From: Chryseobacterium sp. ON_d1
GTDB taxonomy: Bacteria; Bacteroidota; Bacteroidia; Flavobacteriales; Weeksellaceae
DNA length: 64,000 bases
Assembly (NCBI RefSeq): GCF_006829085.1
Contig: NZ_BJTC01000006.1
Location: forward strand, 124,001-188,000
Direction: 5' to 3'
The notes beneath the pieces were generated by a model. That model was not told the DNA's origin. It saw nothing but the letters and a program-made list of their open reading frames with translations, and searched no databases. The position numbers and the translations under genes are program-made. This document shows, piece by piece, positions 25,870 to 33,029 of this stretch (position 1 is the stretch's first letter; each line of letters opens with the position of its first letter).

Positions 25870-26443
25870 ACTGCATTTTATGATTTATTGCTGTACTCTG
25901 TACCTTCCTCCGTTTTCCAATGATCTTTTGAAACTGGGACGGAGTAATTCCCGTTGTGTTTTTGAACTGGGTACTCAAATGGGCTACACTGGAGTAGTTC
26001 AGCTTATGGGCAATTTCTGTAAGACTTTGTTTGTTTCTAATGATCAGCTCCTTAGCATGTTCTATTTTTTGCATAATAATAAAATTCTCTATGGAGGTGT
26101 AGGCAAGTTCTGAAAACAGATTGGAAAGATACCCATAGCTATGATTCAGTCTCTCAGAAATATAGATCGATGCTTTTACCGGTATGATCTCTTCTGAGAA
26201 GACAAGTTCTACGATAGCATCTTTTATTTTCTGTACAAGAGCGGTCTTTTGGCTTTCTATGATCTCGATCCCATAGTCTTCAAGATTTTTTTTAAAAAGG
26301 GAGTGCTGTTCCTGTGTAAGAGGTTCATAGAATTCCACCTCACCGAAGTTCAGTAATCTGTACTTCAGTCCGTGTTCTTTTAGTTTCTCGTCCAATACCT
26401 TCTTACAAAGGGCATTGAAATCAAATTTGACATACATTTTCAT
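25862..26443 (-). CDS. AraC-family transcription regulator
   Basis: A 193-residue regulator. Residues about 105-185 contain both helix-turn-helix parts of an AraC DNA-binding domain: SIYISERLNHSYGYLSNLFS and then SLTEIAHKLNYSSVAHLSTQ with the signature FKNTTGITPSQFQKI. The N-terminal 95 residues form a small alpha/beta domain (MYVKFDFNALCKKVLDEKLK, LLNFGEVEFYEP) unlike the cupin of classical AraC; this type is common in Flavobacteriia. Its gene overlaps the receiver-like gene by 8 bp. The target genes are not evident from the neighbourhood. Confidence 0.9.
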   Translation of the reverse strand: MKMYVKFDFNALCKKVLDEKLKEHGLKYRLLNFGEVEFYEPLTQEQHSLFKKNLEDYGIEIIESQKTALVQKIKDAIVELVFSEEIIPVKASIYISERLNHSYGYLSNLFSELAYTSIENFIIMQKIEHAKELIIRNKQSLTEIAHKLNYSSVAHLSTQFKNTTGITPSQFQKIIGKRRKVQSTAINHKMQYE

Positions 26444-26543
26444 CCTATTAGTATATATAAAGCCAATTTATTTAGTAAATATAATAATTTATTTCATTTA
26501 AAAGTGAAATAGAAGGATATTTTTTTATTTTGATATAGAGACG

Positions 26544-26572
26544 AAAAAACTCCTGTATTATTGAATACAGGA
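26544..26572 (-). terminator. Terminator downstream of the GNAT gene
   Basis: Minus strand TCCTGTATTCAATAATACAGGA, a stem of 9 bp with a 4-nt loop, followed by GTTTTTTCG. It lies 170 bp after the GNAT stop at 26742. The rest of the spacer 26444-26741 holds no gene. Confidence 0.75.
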
Positions 26573-26741
26573 ATTTAAACACTAAGGATGAAAAAAATAT
26601 ACTGATAAAAAGCTGAATCAGCTCAAAACCAAGCATATGAATGTATTGTTATAAGTGATTTGGTTCTGAAACAAAGATGGCTCAAAAAAAGAAGTCACCT
26701 GTTATAGAATTACAGGATAAAGTTACAAAATTTTAAGTCAA

Positions 26742-27245
26742 TCATGGGTGAATTAGGAATTCCATCAGATAATCATCCATTACAAATCCGTTTCCGATAT
26801 CAAAAACACCTTCGTCATATACTCTGTAGCCTTGAGACTCATAGAAGTTTCTGGCAGCATTGTATTTATTAACGTTCAAAATAATTCTGTTGTTTCCGTT
26901 TTCAAAAACCCTCTCATTCAGGAACTGAAGCGCGCCTTTTCCAAACCCTTTTCCTTTACTCTCAGGAATCAGATAAATGCGGTGAAGTTTGGTTGTTTTT
27001 TCTTCATAATGATGCTCATAGCCGATAAACCCTTCATAGGAATCATTATTTTCATCCTGAATAAGATAATAATGATAATGAGGATTTTGGAGATGATTAA
27101 GAATTTCTGCTTCAGAATACATTTCAAAGAGCATAAATTCCATTTGTTCCTTCGAAAGAATGTCTGCATAAGCATTTTCCCATGATCTTTGCGCAAGATC
27201 CTGAATTAATGGAATATCTGCTGCTGTTGCCTGTCTTAATTTCAT
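26742..27245 (-). CDS. GNAT-family N-acetyltransferase
   Basis: A 167-residue acyl-CoA N-acyltransferase. The N-terminal strand-helix MKLRQATAADIPLIQDLA, the acetyl-CoA loop IYLIPESKGKGFGKGALQFL (Q/R-x-x-G-x-G/A region, about residues 96-112) and the motif B segment NKYNAARNFYESQGYRV are clear. The GNAT transfer is from acetyl-CoA to an amine; the substrate cannot be told. A large insertion is absent and the length is normal. It lies downstream of dapA in the same direction, but the dapA terminator separates them. Confidence 0.9.
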   Translation of the reverse strand: MKLRQATAADIPLIQDLAQRSWENAYADILSKEQMEFMLFEMYSEAEILNHLQNPHYHYYLIQDENNDSYEGFIGYEHHYEEKTTKLHRIYLIPESKGKGFGKGALQFLNERVFENGNNRIILNVNKYNAARNFYESQGYRVYDEGVFDIGNGFVMDDYLMEFLIHP

Positions 27246-27268
27246 GATCTGTTAATATAATGATGATT

Positions 27269-27300
27269 AAAAAAAGTGAAAAGCCTAAACTTTTCACTCT
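27269..27300 (-). terminator. dapA terminator
   Basis: Minus strand stem AGTGAAAAG / CTTTTCACT with a 6-nt loop, then TTTTTTT. It lies 70 bp after the dapA stop. Confidence 0.9.
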
Positions 27301-27369
27301 TTATTTATATTGTTCAATAATGGCTGGTGAATTTTAATACACGACCCAAATTCATTTTGCCTGCTCTTA

Positions 27370-28242
27370 TTAAATGTTTGCCATTTCAGCTTTAATCTTT
27401 GCGTGAAGCCCTTCTGATGCTTTTACCAAAGGAAGTCTCAGATGGTTTTTAATGATTCCTTTTTCAGCCAGTATTACTTTAATACCGCAAGGATTTCCTT
27501 CTGCAAAAATCAAACGGGTAATGTCTACCAGCTTGTTGTGAATATCGTAAGCTTCTTTTACTTTTCCATCGAAAGCCAGCTGTACCATTGTAGAGAATTC
27601 CTTAGGATAGGCCTGTCCGATTACAGAAATCACCCCGTCTCCTCCTGCTAAAGTTACCGGTAATGTATATTCATCGTCTCCGGAAACTAAAGAAAACCCT
27701 TCAGGCTTTTTTCTCAGAATATCAAAATACTGCAAAATGTTTGGGGCAGCTTCTTTGATTAAAAACAAATTAGGAAATTCTTTTGCAAGACGAAGGGTTG
27801 TATCTGATTCTATATTCTGCCCCGTTCTTGAAGGAACATTATAAATAATAATATTTTTCCCTGTGGAAGCCAAAGCTTTATAGTGTTGATAAAGCCCTTC
27901 CTGATTAGGTTTATTGTAATATGGAGATACTGAAAGTACTGCTTCAAATGCAGAAAGATCTGCTTCTTCAATCTGTTTCTTGACTTCAAGAGTATTGTTG
28001 CCGCCAATTCCTAAAACCAAAGGAAGACGTTTATTATTCACCTTAATGATATGCTCAATTACCTGTTTCTTCTCCTCTGCAGAAAGCGTTGCGGCTTCTG
28101 CCGTAGTTCCCAATACCACCAAATAATTGGTTCCGTTTTCGATATTGTATTCAACAAGTTTTGTTAAACTGTCGAAGTCAACGGATAAATCTTCATTAAA
28201 GGGCGTTACCAATGCAACACCTACTCCTTTTAAAATGCTCAT
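27370..28242 (-). CDS. dapA: 4-hydroxy-tetrahydrodipicolinate synthase
   Basis: DapA condenses pyruvate with aspartate semialdehyde, the first committed step of lysine and diaminopimelate synthesis. The 290-residue TIM barrel has VALVTPFNEDLSVDF, the TTAEAATLS substrate loop (Thr-Thr), GIGGNNT, IIIYNVPSRTGQNI with the catalytic Tyr, and FLIKEAAPN with the Schiff-base Lys. All key residues are in place. A minus-strand TAAATTTG box (28269-28262) lies 20 bp upstream. It is a single-gene unit ended by its own hairpin. Confidence 0.97.
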   Translation of the reverse strand: MSILKGVGVALVTPFNEDLSVDFDSLTKLVEYNIENGTNYLVVLGTTAEAATLSAEEKKQVIEHIIKVNNKRLPLVLGIGGNNTLEVKKQIEEADLSAFEAVLSVSPYYNKPNQEGLYQHYKALASTGKNIIIYNVPSRTGQNIESDTTLRLAKEFPNLFLIKEAAPNILQYFDILRKKPEGFSLVSGDDEYTLPVTLAGGDGVISVIGQAYPKEFSTMVQLAFDGKVKEAYDIHNKLVDITRLIFAEGNPCGIKVILAEKGIIKNHLRLPLVKASEGLHAKIKAEMANI

Positions 28243-28323
28243 CTGTTAGAATTATTTTTGCCAAATTTAATCATTTACGGTAAGAATTTATAATAAATAA
28301 TAATGTTTTATTATACATATAGT

Positions 28324-28331
28324 TATATTTG
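28324..28331 (+). promoter_or_regulatory. Promoter -7 box (TATATTTG) for the 5'-nucleotidase/porZ/recO unit
   Basis: TATATTTG fits TAnnTTTG. It contains the TTG from which the frame could also be read; with transcription starting after it, the ATG at 28350 is the likely start. The -33 TTG is not clear. Confidence 0.55.
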
Positions 28332-28349
28332 CATATACTAAAAGATATT

Positions 28350-29108
28350 ATGAAAAATAAATTCTTATTATTAGGAATTGCCCTGGTGTCCATTACTGCA
28401 TGCAAAACGGCTTCTGCGCCTCAGCTTGTGAATGTAAAGACCCAGAAAAATATTTCTATTAATAATGAGCTAAAGAATGATGAGGAAGTTGTAAAATTTA
28501 TTGAGCCTTATAAACAGAAACTGGATAAAGAAATGAATCAGAAGATCTCTCATACCAATGTAGATCTTACCAAGCAGGGTGACAATAGCAACCTGGGAAA
28601 TCTTTTAGCTGACTATACATTTGAAGGAGGTAATGAATGGATGAAAACTCATCGTAAGCAAAATGTAGATGCTGCACTGATCAATATCGGAGGAATCCGT
28701 ACTACAATCGGAAAGGGAGATATTTTGCTTAAAAATGTATTTGAAGTAATGCCTTTCGAAAACGAAGTGGTCATTGTAAAAATGAAAGGAACAGATCTAC
28801 AGGAACTCTTTGAGTATTATGCAAAAACGCAGGTCAACAATCCTGTTTCTCATTTATACATTGAAACAAAGAACGGACAGATCATCAAATCTTTAGTCGA
28901 CGGAAAAACAGTAGATCCGGCTAAAGATTATTATATTGTCACTTCAGACTACCTTGCACTGGGGGGAGACAATATGAAATTTTTTGCCAAAGGAGAATCA
29001 ATTTCAACCGGAATTAAAATGAGAGATCTATTTATTGATTACTTTAAAAAATCTCCTGAAGTTGTACCCAATTCGGATGTTCGTTTAAATTTTATCGGGA
29101 AGAAATAA
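28350..29108 (+). CDS. Lipoprotein with 5'-nucleotidase C-terminal domain
   Basis: The protein has a lipoprotein signal (MKNKFLLLGIALVSITAC, Cys18) and then the substrate-specificity domain of UshA-type 5'-nucleotidases: NLLADYTFE, DAALINIGGIRTTIGKGDI, FEVMPFENEVVIVKMKG and TSDYLALGGDN (adenosine-binding part). In E. coli UshA this domain and the metallophosphatase domain are in one chain; here they are separate, overlapping genes. The start is taken at 28350. A TTG 21 bp upstream is part of the promoter box. The stop overlaps the ATG of the next gene by one base, indicating translational coupling. Confidence 0.9.
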   Translation: MKNKFLLLGIALVSITACKTASAPQLVNVKTQKNISINNELKNDEEVVKFIEPYKQKLDKEMNQKISHTNVDLTKQGDNSNLGNLLADYTFEGGNEWMKTHRKQNVDAALINIGGIRTTIGKGDILLKNVFEVMPFENEVVIVKMKGTDLQELFEYYAKTQVNNPVSHLYIETKNGQIIKSLVDGKTVDPAKDYYIVTSDYLALGGDNMKFFAKGESISTGIKMRDLFIDYFKKSPEVVPNSDVRLNFIGKK

Positions 29109-30058
29109 TGGATAGAAAAAGTTTTTTAAAAGCAATAGGAGGCGGATCTTTAGCAATGGCTTTAGCTCCCAATATGATGATGGCGGAAGATTTAAAAATG
29201 CTCAATGTAAAATCCGCAAATAAACTGACCATTCTTCATACCAATGACCAGCACAGCAGAATTGAACCTTTTGACTCAGGCTATACAAAAAACCCCAATC
29301 AGGGAGGTTTTGCAAGAAGGGCAAGCTTAATCCAGCAAATCAGAAGCCAGGAAAACAATGTGCTTCTTCTTGATTCCGGAGATATTTTTCAGGGAACTCC
29401 TTATTTCAATTTCTTTGGAGGAGAGCTGGAATTCAAATTAATGTCCATGATGAAATATGATGCCTCTACAATGGGAAATCATGATTTTGATAATGGTCTC
29501 GACGGATTTTTAAAGGTACTTCCTAATGCGAAATTTCCTTTTATCTGTTCCAATTATGATTTTAAAAATACGGTTCTTGACGGGAAAACTTCTCCATATC
29601 AGATCTTCAGCAAGAATGGAATCAAAGTAGGAATTTTCGGGGTTGGCATTCAGCTGGATGGTCTTGTAGGCAAAAAACAGTATGGAGAAACTATTTATTC
29701 CAATCCAATTGATGTAGCACAACATTATTCAGACTTCCTGAAAAAAGATCAGAAATGTGATCTTGTGATTTGTCTTTCACACATCGGTTACGATTATAAA
29801 GAAGAACCGAATAAAATAAGTGATAAAATTTTAGCAGCCAATACAGAAAATATTGATATTATTCTGGGAGGCCATACTCATACATTCTTACCGGAACCTC
29901 AATCTTTTACTAACAGACAGGGCAAAAATGTACTTGTGAACCAGGTTGGATGGGCAGGACTTCTTTTGGGTAGAATAGATTTTTATTTTGATATCAACAA
30001 AAACGTACAGCATATTTCCTGGAACAATCAGGCAATAGACAGCAGCATAATCGCATAA
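29108..30058 (+). CDS. 5'-nucleotidase metallophosphatase domain protein
   Basis: 316 residues with the calcineurin-like motifs in order: LHTNDQHSR (metal ligands), LLLDSGDIFQGTPY, TMGNHDFDNG, CLSHIGYD and LGGHTHTF. This is the catalytic half of UshA-type nucleotidases and supplies the hydrolysis of nucleotides or sugar nucleotides. The N-terminus MDRKSFLKAIGGGSLAMALA is shaped like a Tat signal, but the twin arginine is Arg-Lys. It begins on the last base of the lipoprotein gene, so the two halves are made together and probably form one enzyme outside the inner membrane. porZ starts 1 bp after its stop. Confidence 0.9.
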   Translation: MDRKSFLKAIGGGSLAMALAPNMMMAEDLKMLNVKSANKLTILHTNDQHSRIEPFDSGYTKNPNQGGFARRASLIQQIRSQENNVLLLDSGDIFQGTPYFNFFGGELEFKLMSMMKYDASTMGNHDFDNGLDGFLKVLPNAKFPFICSNYDFKNTVLDGKTSPYQIFSKNGIKVGIFGVGIQLDGLVGKKQYGETIYSNPIDVAQHYSDFLKKDQKCDLVICLSHIGYDYKEEPNKISDKILAANTENIDIILGGHTHTFLPEPQSFTNRQGKNVLVNQVGWAGLLLGRIDFYFDINKNVQHISWNNQAIDSSIIA

Positions 30059-30059
30059 T

Positions 30060-32315
30060 ATGAAAAAACTCTCTCTAATTTCTCTTGGTATTTTAGCATC
30101 TCTGCAGTTGACAAAAGCACAGGTCATTTCATCAAAAAAATGGGCAGATCTGTTTTCCTACAATAATGTCTTGGCTATGAAAGAAGACAATGGAAAAATC
30201 ATTGCAGCCACAGAAAACGGAATATTCTATTATACAATGGCAACAGGAGAAATTACGAAACTGTCCAAAGCAAATGGTCTTCACAACATCGGAATTACAG
30301 CTTTTGATTATAATCCCCAAACCAAAATCGGGCTTATAGGTTATCAAGACGGATCTATGGACGTTATCACTCCGCAGGAAATCAAATATATTGTTGATAT
30401 CCCTATTGCAACGGGCTACAACGGAGATAAAAAAGTTAATCATATTTCCATAACCGGAGATCAGGCTGTCGTTTCTGTAGGCTATGGCCTTTCTTTATTT
30501 AATCTGAACAATAAAGAGTTCGGAGATTCTGCGTTCTTTCTGAATGGAGGAATATATGAAGCAAGCAATGAAGCAACCATATTGGGGAATAAAGTATATT
30601 CTGTAACCAATACCGGATTAAAAAGCCATCAAATGAACACTACCTTCCCGGTATATTCTACCTGGACTACAGAAGTTCCCGGAGCTTTCAAACATATTGA
30701 CTCAGAATCTGAACTTGTTTTCTCAAATGCTACAGCGGCATATATTTATAATAATGGCACTCCGACACAGTTACCTACCAGCTTTGGAAATATCCGGGAC
30801 GTTGTTGTTACTTCCAACAGTATTGTAGTGACTGACAACAGAGTGTATACTTACGGTCTGAACGGAGTTTCACAAAATTCAATAAGCCTTGGGGAAGAAT
30901 GCAATACAGCTACTACCGCTGGCGGTAAAATTTTAGGAGGAACGGTATTATCCGGGATAAAAGATGAAAACAATAACACCTATAAGCCTTCAGGTCCTTA
31001 TTTCAATATAGCTTATAACATTAATCTGTTTGACAATAATCAGATGCTTGTTTCTACCGGAGCAAGAGCAAATAACTATAATGAACCTGCCATTAACCCT
31101 AAGAAACCTGGCTTCTATTATTTCAATGGTACAGAATGGATCTACCCTTCGTTTTTCATTAATAACCCGAAGCAAATCAACGTATTAGATGCTACAATAA
31201 GTCCATTCACCAATAATGAGGTATTTTTTGCCAACTATACCATGTTTGATAATGGGGTCTACAGAATGAAATATAATGCGACAAGCAAAGACTTTGAATT
31301 GGTAAAATACTATAACCTTGGTGCACAGCCCTACTACAGACGTCCTGTAGGTTTTGCAGGGGATTCCCAGAGCAATTTCTTTGTCTCTTTTGGATTTAAT
31401 GATGGTAACCCTTCCATGGGAATCTATGATAAAGCCGCTGATGATTTTATTATCAAGAAAATAGTGCTCGCCAGTGACGGGATCCAGAAAACTGTTTTCC
31501 ATGAAAATATGCTATGGACTCCCCTTCCAAGATCTAATAACTTTTGGGTATATGACTATAAAAATGCAGCCAATCTTTCCGATGACACAGATTATATTCT
31601 TGCAGAAACAAACGGACTTCCGGGAAGTTCAAATGGAGCTTTATCTGTAGCATTTGACAAGTCCGGAGACGCATGGATAGGCACCAATAGTGGTTTAAGA
31701 GTAATGCCCAATGCTTCATCTGAAATCAAAAATTCTCACCCTGCAATGGAGCCTATCGTCATAGAGCAAAACGGTCTGGGGGAAGAACTTTTCAGAGAAT
31801 CAGCAATTCTTCAGATTGCTGTAGACGGAGGAGATCAAAAGTGGGTCTCTGTGGATGGGGGTGGTGTATACTACCTTTCTTCCGATGGACAGAAAACAAT
31901 AAAGCATTTTACCAAGGAAAATTCACCTCTTCCTACAAATACTGTTACTGATATAAAGATTGATAACAAAACCGGCAAGGTATATTTTGTAACTTACAAT
32001 GGTATTGTGACATATCAGGGTGATGTTGCAGATGTGACATCCAACTTTGGAGATGTGGTAGTGTACCCTAACCCAGTAGTTTATTCAAATTTTAAAGGAA
32101 AAGTTACGATCAAAGGGCTTGCAGAAAAAACCAATATAAGGATCGTAGATGCTGCTGGAAATGTAGTGCATTCGGCAGTAGCCAGAGGAGGTTATTACGA
32201 ATGGGATCTTAATAATCAGAAAGGAATAAGAGTAGCATCAGGAATTTATTTTGTACTTATGACGAATGAAGATGGCTCTGATAAAGCTACAGCCAAAATA
32301 GGAGTAGTCAATTAA
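30060..32315 (+). CDS. porZ: PorZ-like T9SS component with type A sorting domain
   Basis: The 751-residue protein has a signal peptide (MKKLSLISLGILASLQLTKAQ), then a run of beta-propeller blades: SSKKWADLFSYNNVLAMKED, NGIFYYTMATGEI, and two-component-regulator-type blades such as GDAWIGTNSGLRVM and GDQKWVSVDGGGVYYL. The last 80 residues (VVVYPNPVVYSNFKGKVTIK to KIGVVN) are a type A C-terminal sorting signal. PorZ belongs to the T9SS attachment complex that delivers anionic LPS to PorU, and keeps its own CTD. The location directly before recO (1-base overlap) is the usual place of porZ in Flavobacteriia. Exact function is inferred from these two points. Confidence 0.78.
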   Translation: MKKLSLISLGILASLQLTKAQVISSKKWADLFSYNNVLAMKEDNGKIIAATENGIFYYTMATGEITKLSKANGLHNIGITAFDYNPQTKIGLIGYQDGSMDVITPQEIKYIVDIPIATGYNGDKKVNHISITGDQAVVSVGYGLSLFNLNNKEFGDSAFFLNGGIYEASNEATILGNKVYSVTNTGLKSHQMNTTFPVYSTWTTEVPGAFKHIDSESELVFSNATAAYIYNNGTPTQLPTSFGNIRDVVVTSNSIVVTDNRVYTYGLNGVSQNSISLGEECNTATTAGGKILGGTVLSGIKDENNNTYKPSGPYFNIAYNINLFDNNQMLVSTGARANNYNEPAINPKKPGFYYFNGTEWIYPSFFINNPKQINVLDATISPFTNNEVFFANYTMFDNGVYRMKYNATSKDFELVKYYNLGAQPYYRRPVGFAGDSQSNFFVSFGFNDGNPSMGIYDKAADDFIIKKIVLASDGIQKTVFHENMLWTPLPRSNNFWVYDYKNAANLSDDTDYILAETNGLPGSSNGALSVAFDKSGDAWIGTNSGLRVMPNASSEIKNSHPAMEPIVIEQNGLGEELFRESAILQIAVDGGDQKWVSVDGGGVYYLSSDGQKTIKHFTKENSPLPTNTVTDIKIDNKTGKVYFVTYNGIVTYQGDVADVTSNFGDVVVYPNPVVYSNFKGKVTIKGLAEKTNIRIVDAAGNVVHSAVARGGYYEWDLNNQKGIRVASGIYFVLMTNEDGSDKATAKIGVVN

Positions 32316-33001
32316 TGAATTTACAGAACGGTTTTTTACTCTCATTTATAAAATACGGAGAAAATGATGCAGTATTGCATTGTTTTACAGAAGAAGAAGG
32401 TTTTCAGAGCTATTTTTTAAAAGGAATTTATTCCAAGAAAAATAAGAAAAAAGCCCTCTTGCAGCCATTGAATCAGCTTAGCTTTTCTGTACATCCGTCC
32501 AGAGGCAACAGCATATCGTCTGTTTCCCGATTTGAACTGGTAAAAAATAATGATATCTACACAGACGTAAAGATAAACACTATCATCTTTTTTATTTCTG
32601 ATTTTTTAAGCCATGTTCTTAAATATGAAAACAAGAATATGGCAATCTATTCCTGTATAGATACCTTTATCAATCAGCTGACCCATAAAAATTATCAGGC
32701 CCATCTGCTTTTCTTACTTGATGTTTTAAAAATTCAGGGAGTTGCTCCGTTAATGGGTGAAGGATCTTTTTTAGACCCTGAAACCGGCACATTTTCTCTA
32801 CAAATAAGCCACCAGCTGTTCAATGAGGAAATCTCCACATTATGGAAGGAAGCTCTTTATGCCGATGATTTTTATGCAACAAAAGTCCGTTCTTCTCTTA
32901 GAAAGGATTTTCTTGACAGTATTTTAATATATTATCATTATCATATTACCGATTTCAAAACACCGGCTTCTCTGGAAATTATACAGCAGATTTTTGAATA
33001 A
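32315..33001 (+). CDS. recO: DNA repair protein RecO
   Basis: RecO loads RecA on SSB-coated DNA and anneals strands. The 228-residue protein has the N-terminal OB fold (GFLLSFIKYGENDAVLHCFT, GFQSYFLKGIYSKKNKKKAL, LQPLNQLSF) and a helical C-terminal part with GVAPLM and LDPETGTFSL. The four zinc cysteines of many RecO proteins are absent, as is common in Bacteroidota. Its ATG overlaps the porZ stop by one base, so it is part of the same transcript as the nucleotidase genes. Length is normal for the phylum. Confidence 0.93.
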   Translation: MNLQNGFLLSFIKYGENDAVLHCFTEEEGFQSYFLKGIYSKKNKKKALLQPLNQLSFSVHPSRGNSISSVSRFELVKNNDIYTDVKINTIIFFISDFLSHVLKYENKNMAIYSCIDTFINQLTHKNYQAHLLFLLDVLKIQGVAPLMGEGSFLDPETGTFSLQISHQLFNEEISTLWKEALYADDFYATKVRSSLRKDFLDSILIYYHYHITDFKTPASLEIIQQIFE

Positions 33002-33029
33002 ATTCAATTAGCCATAAAAGAATTGTCTT

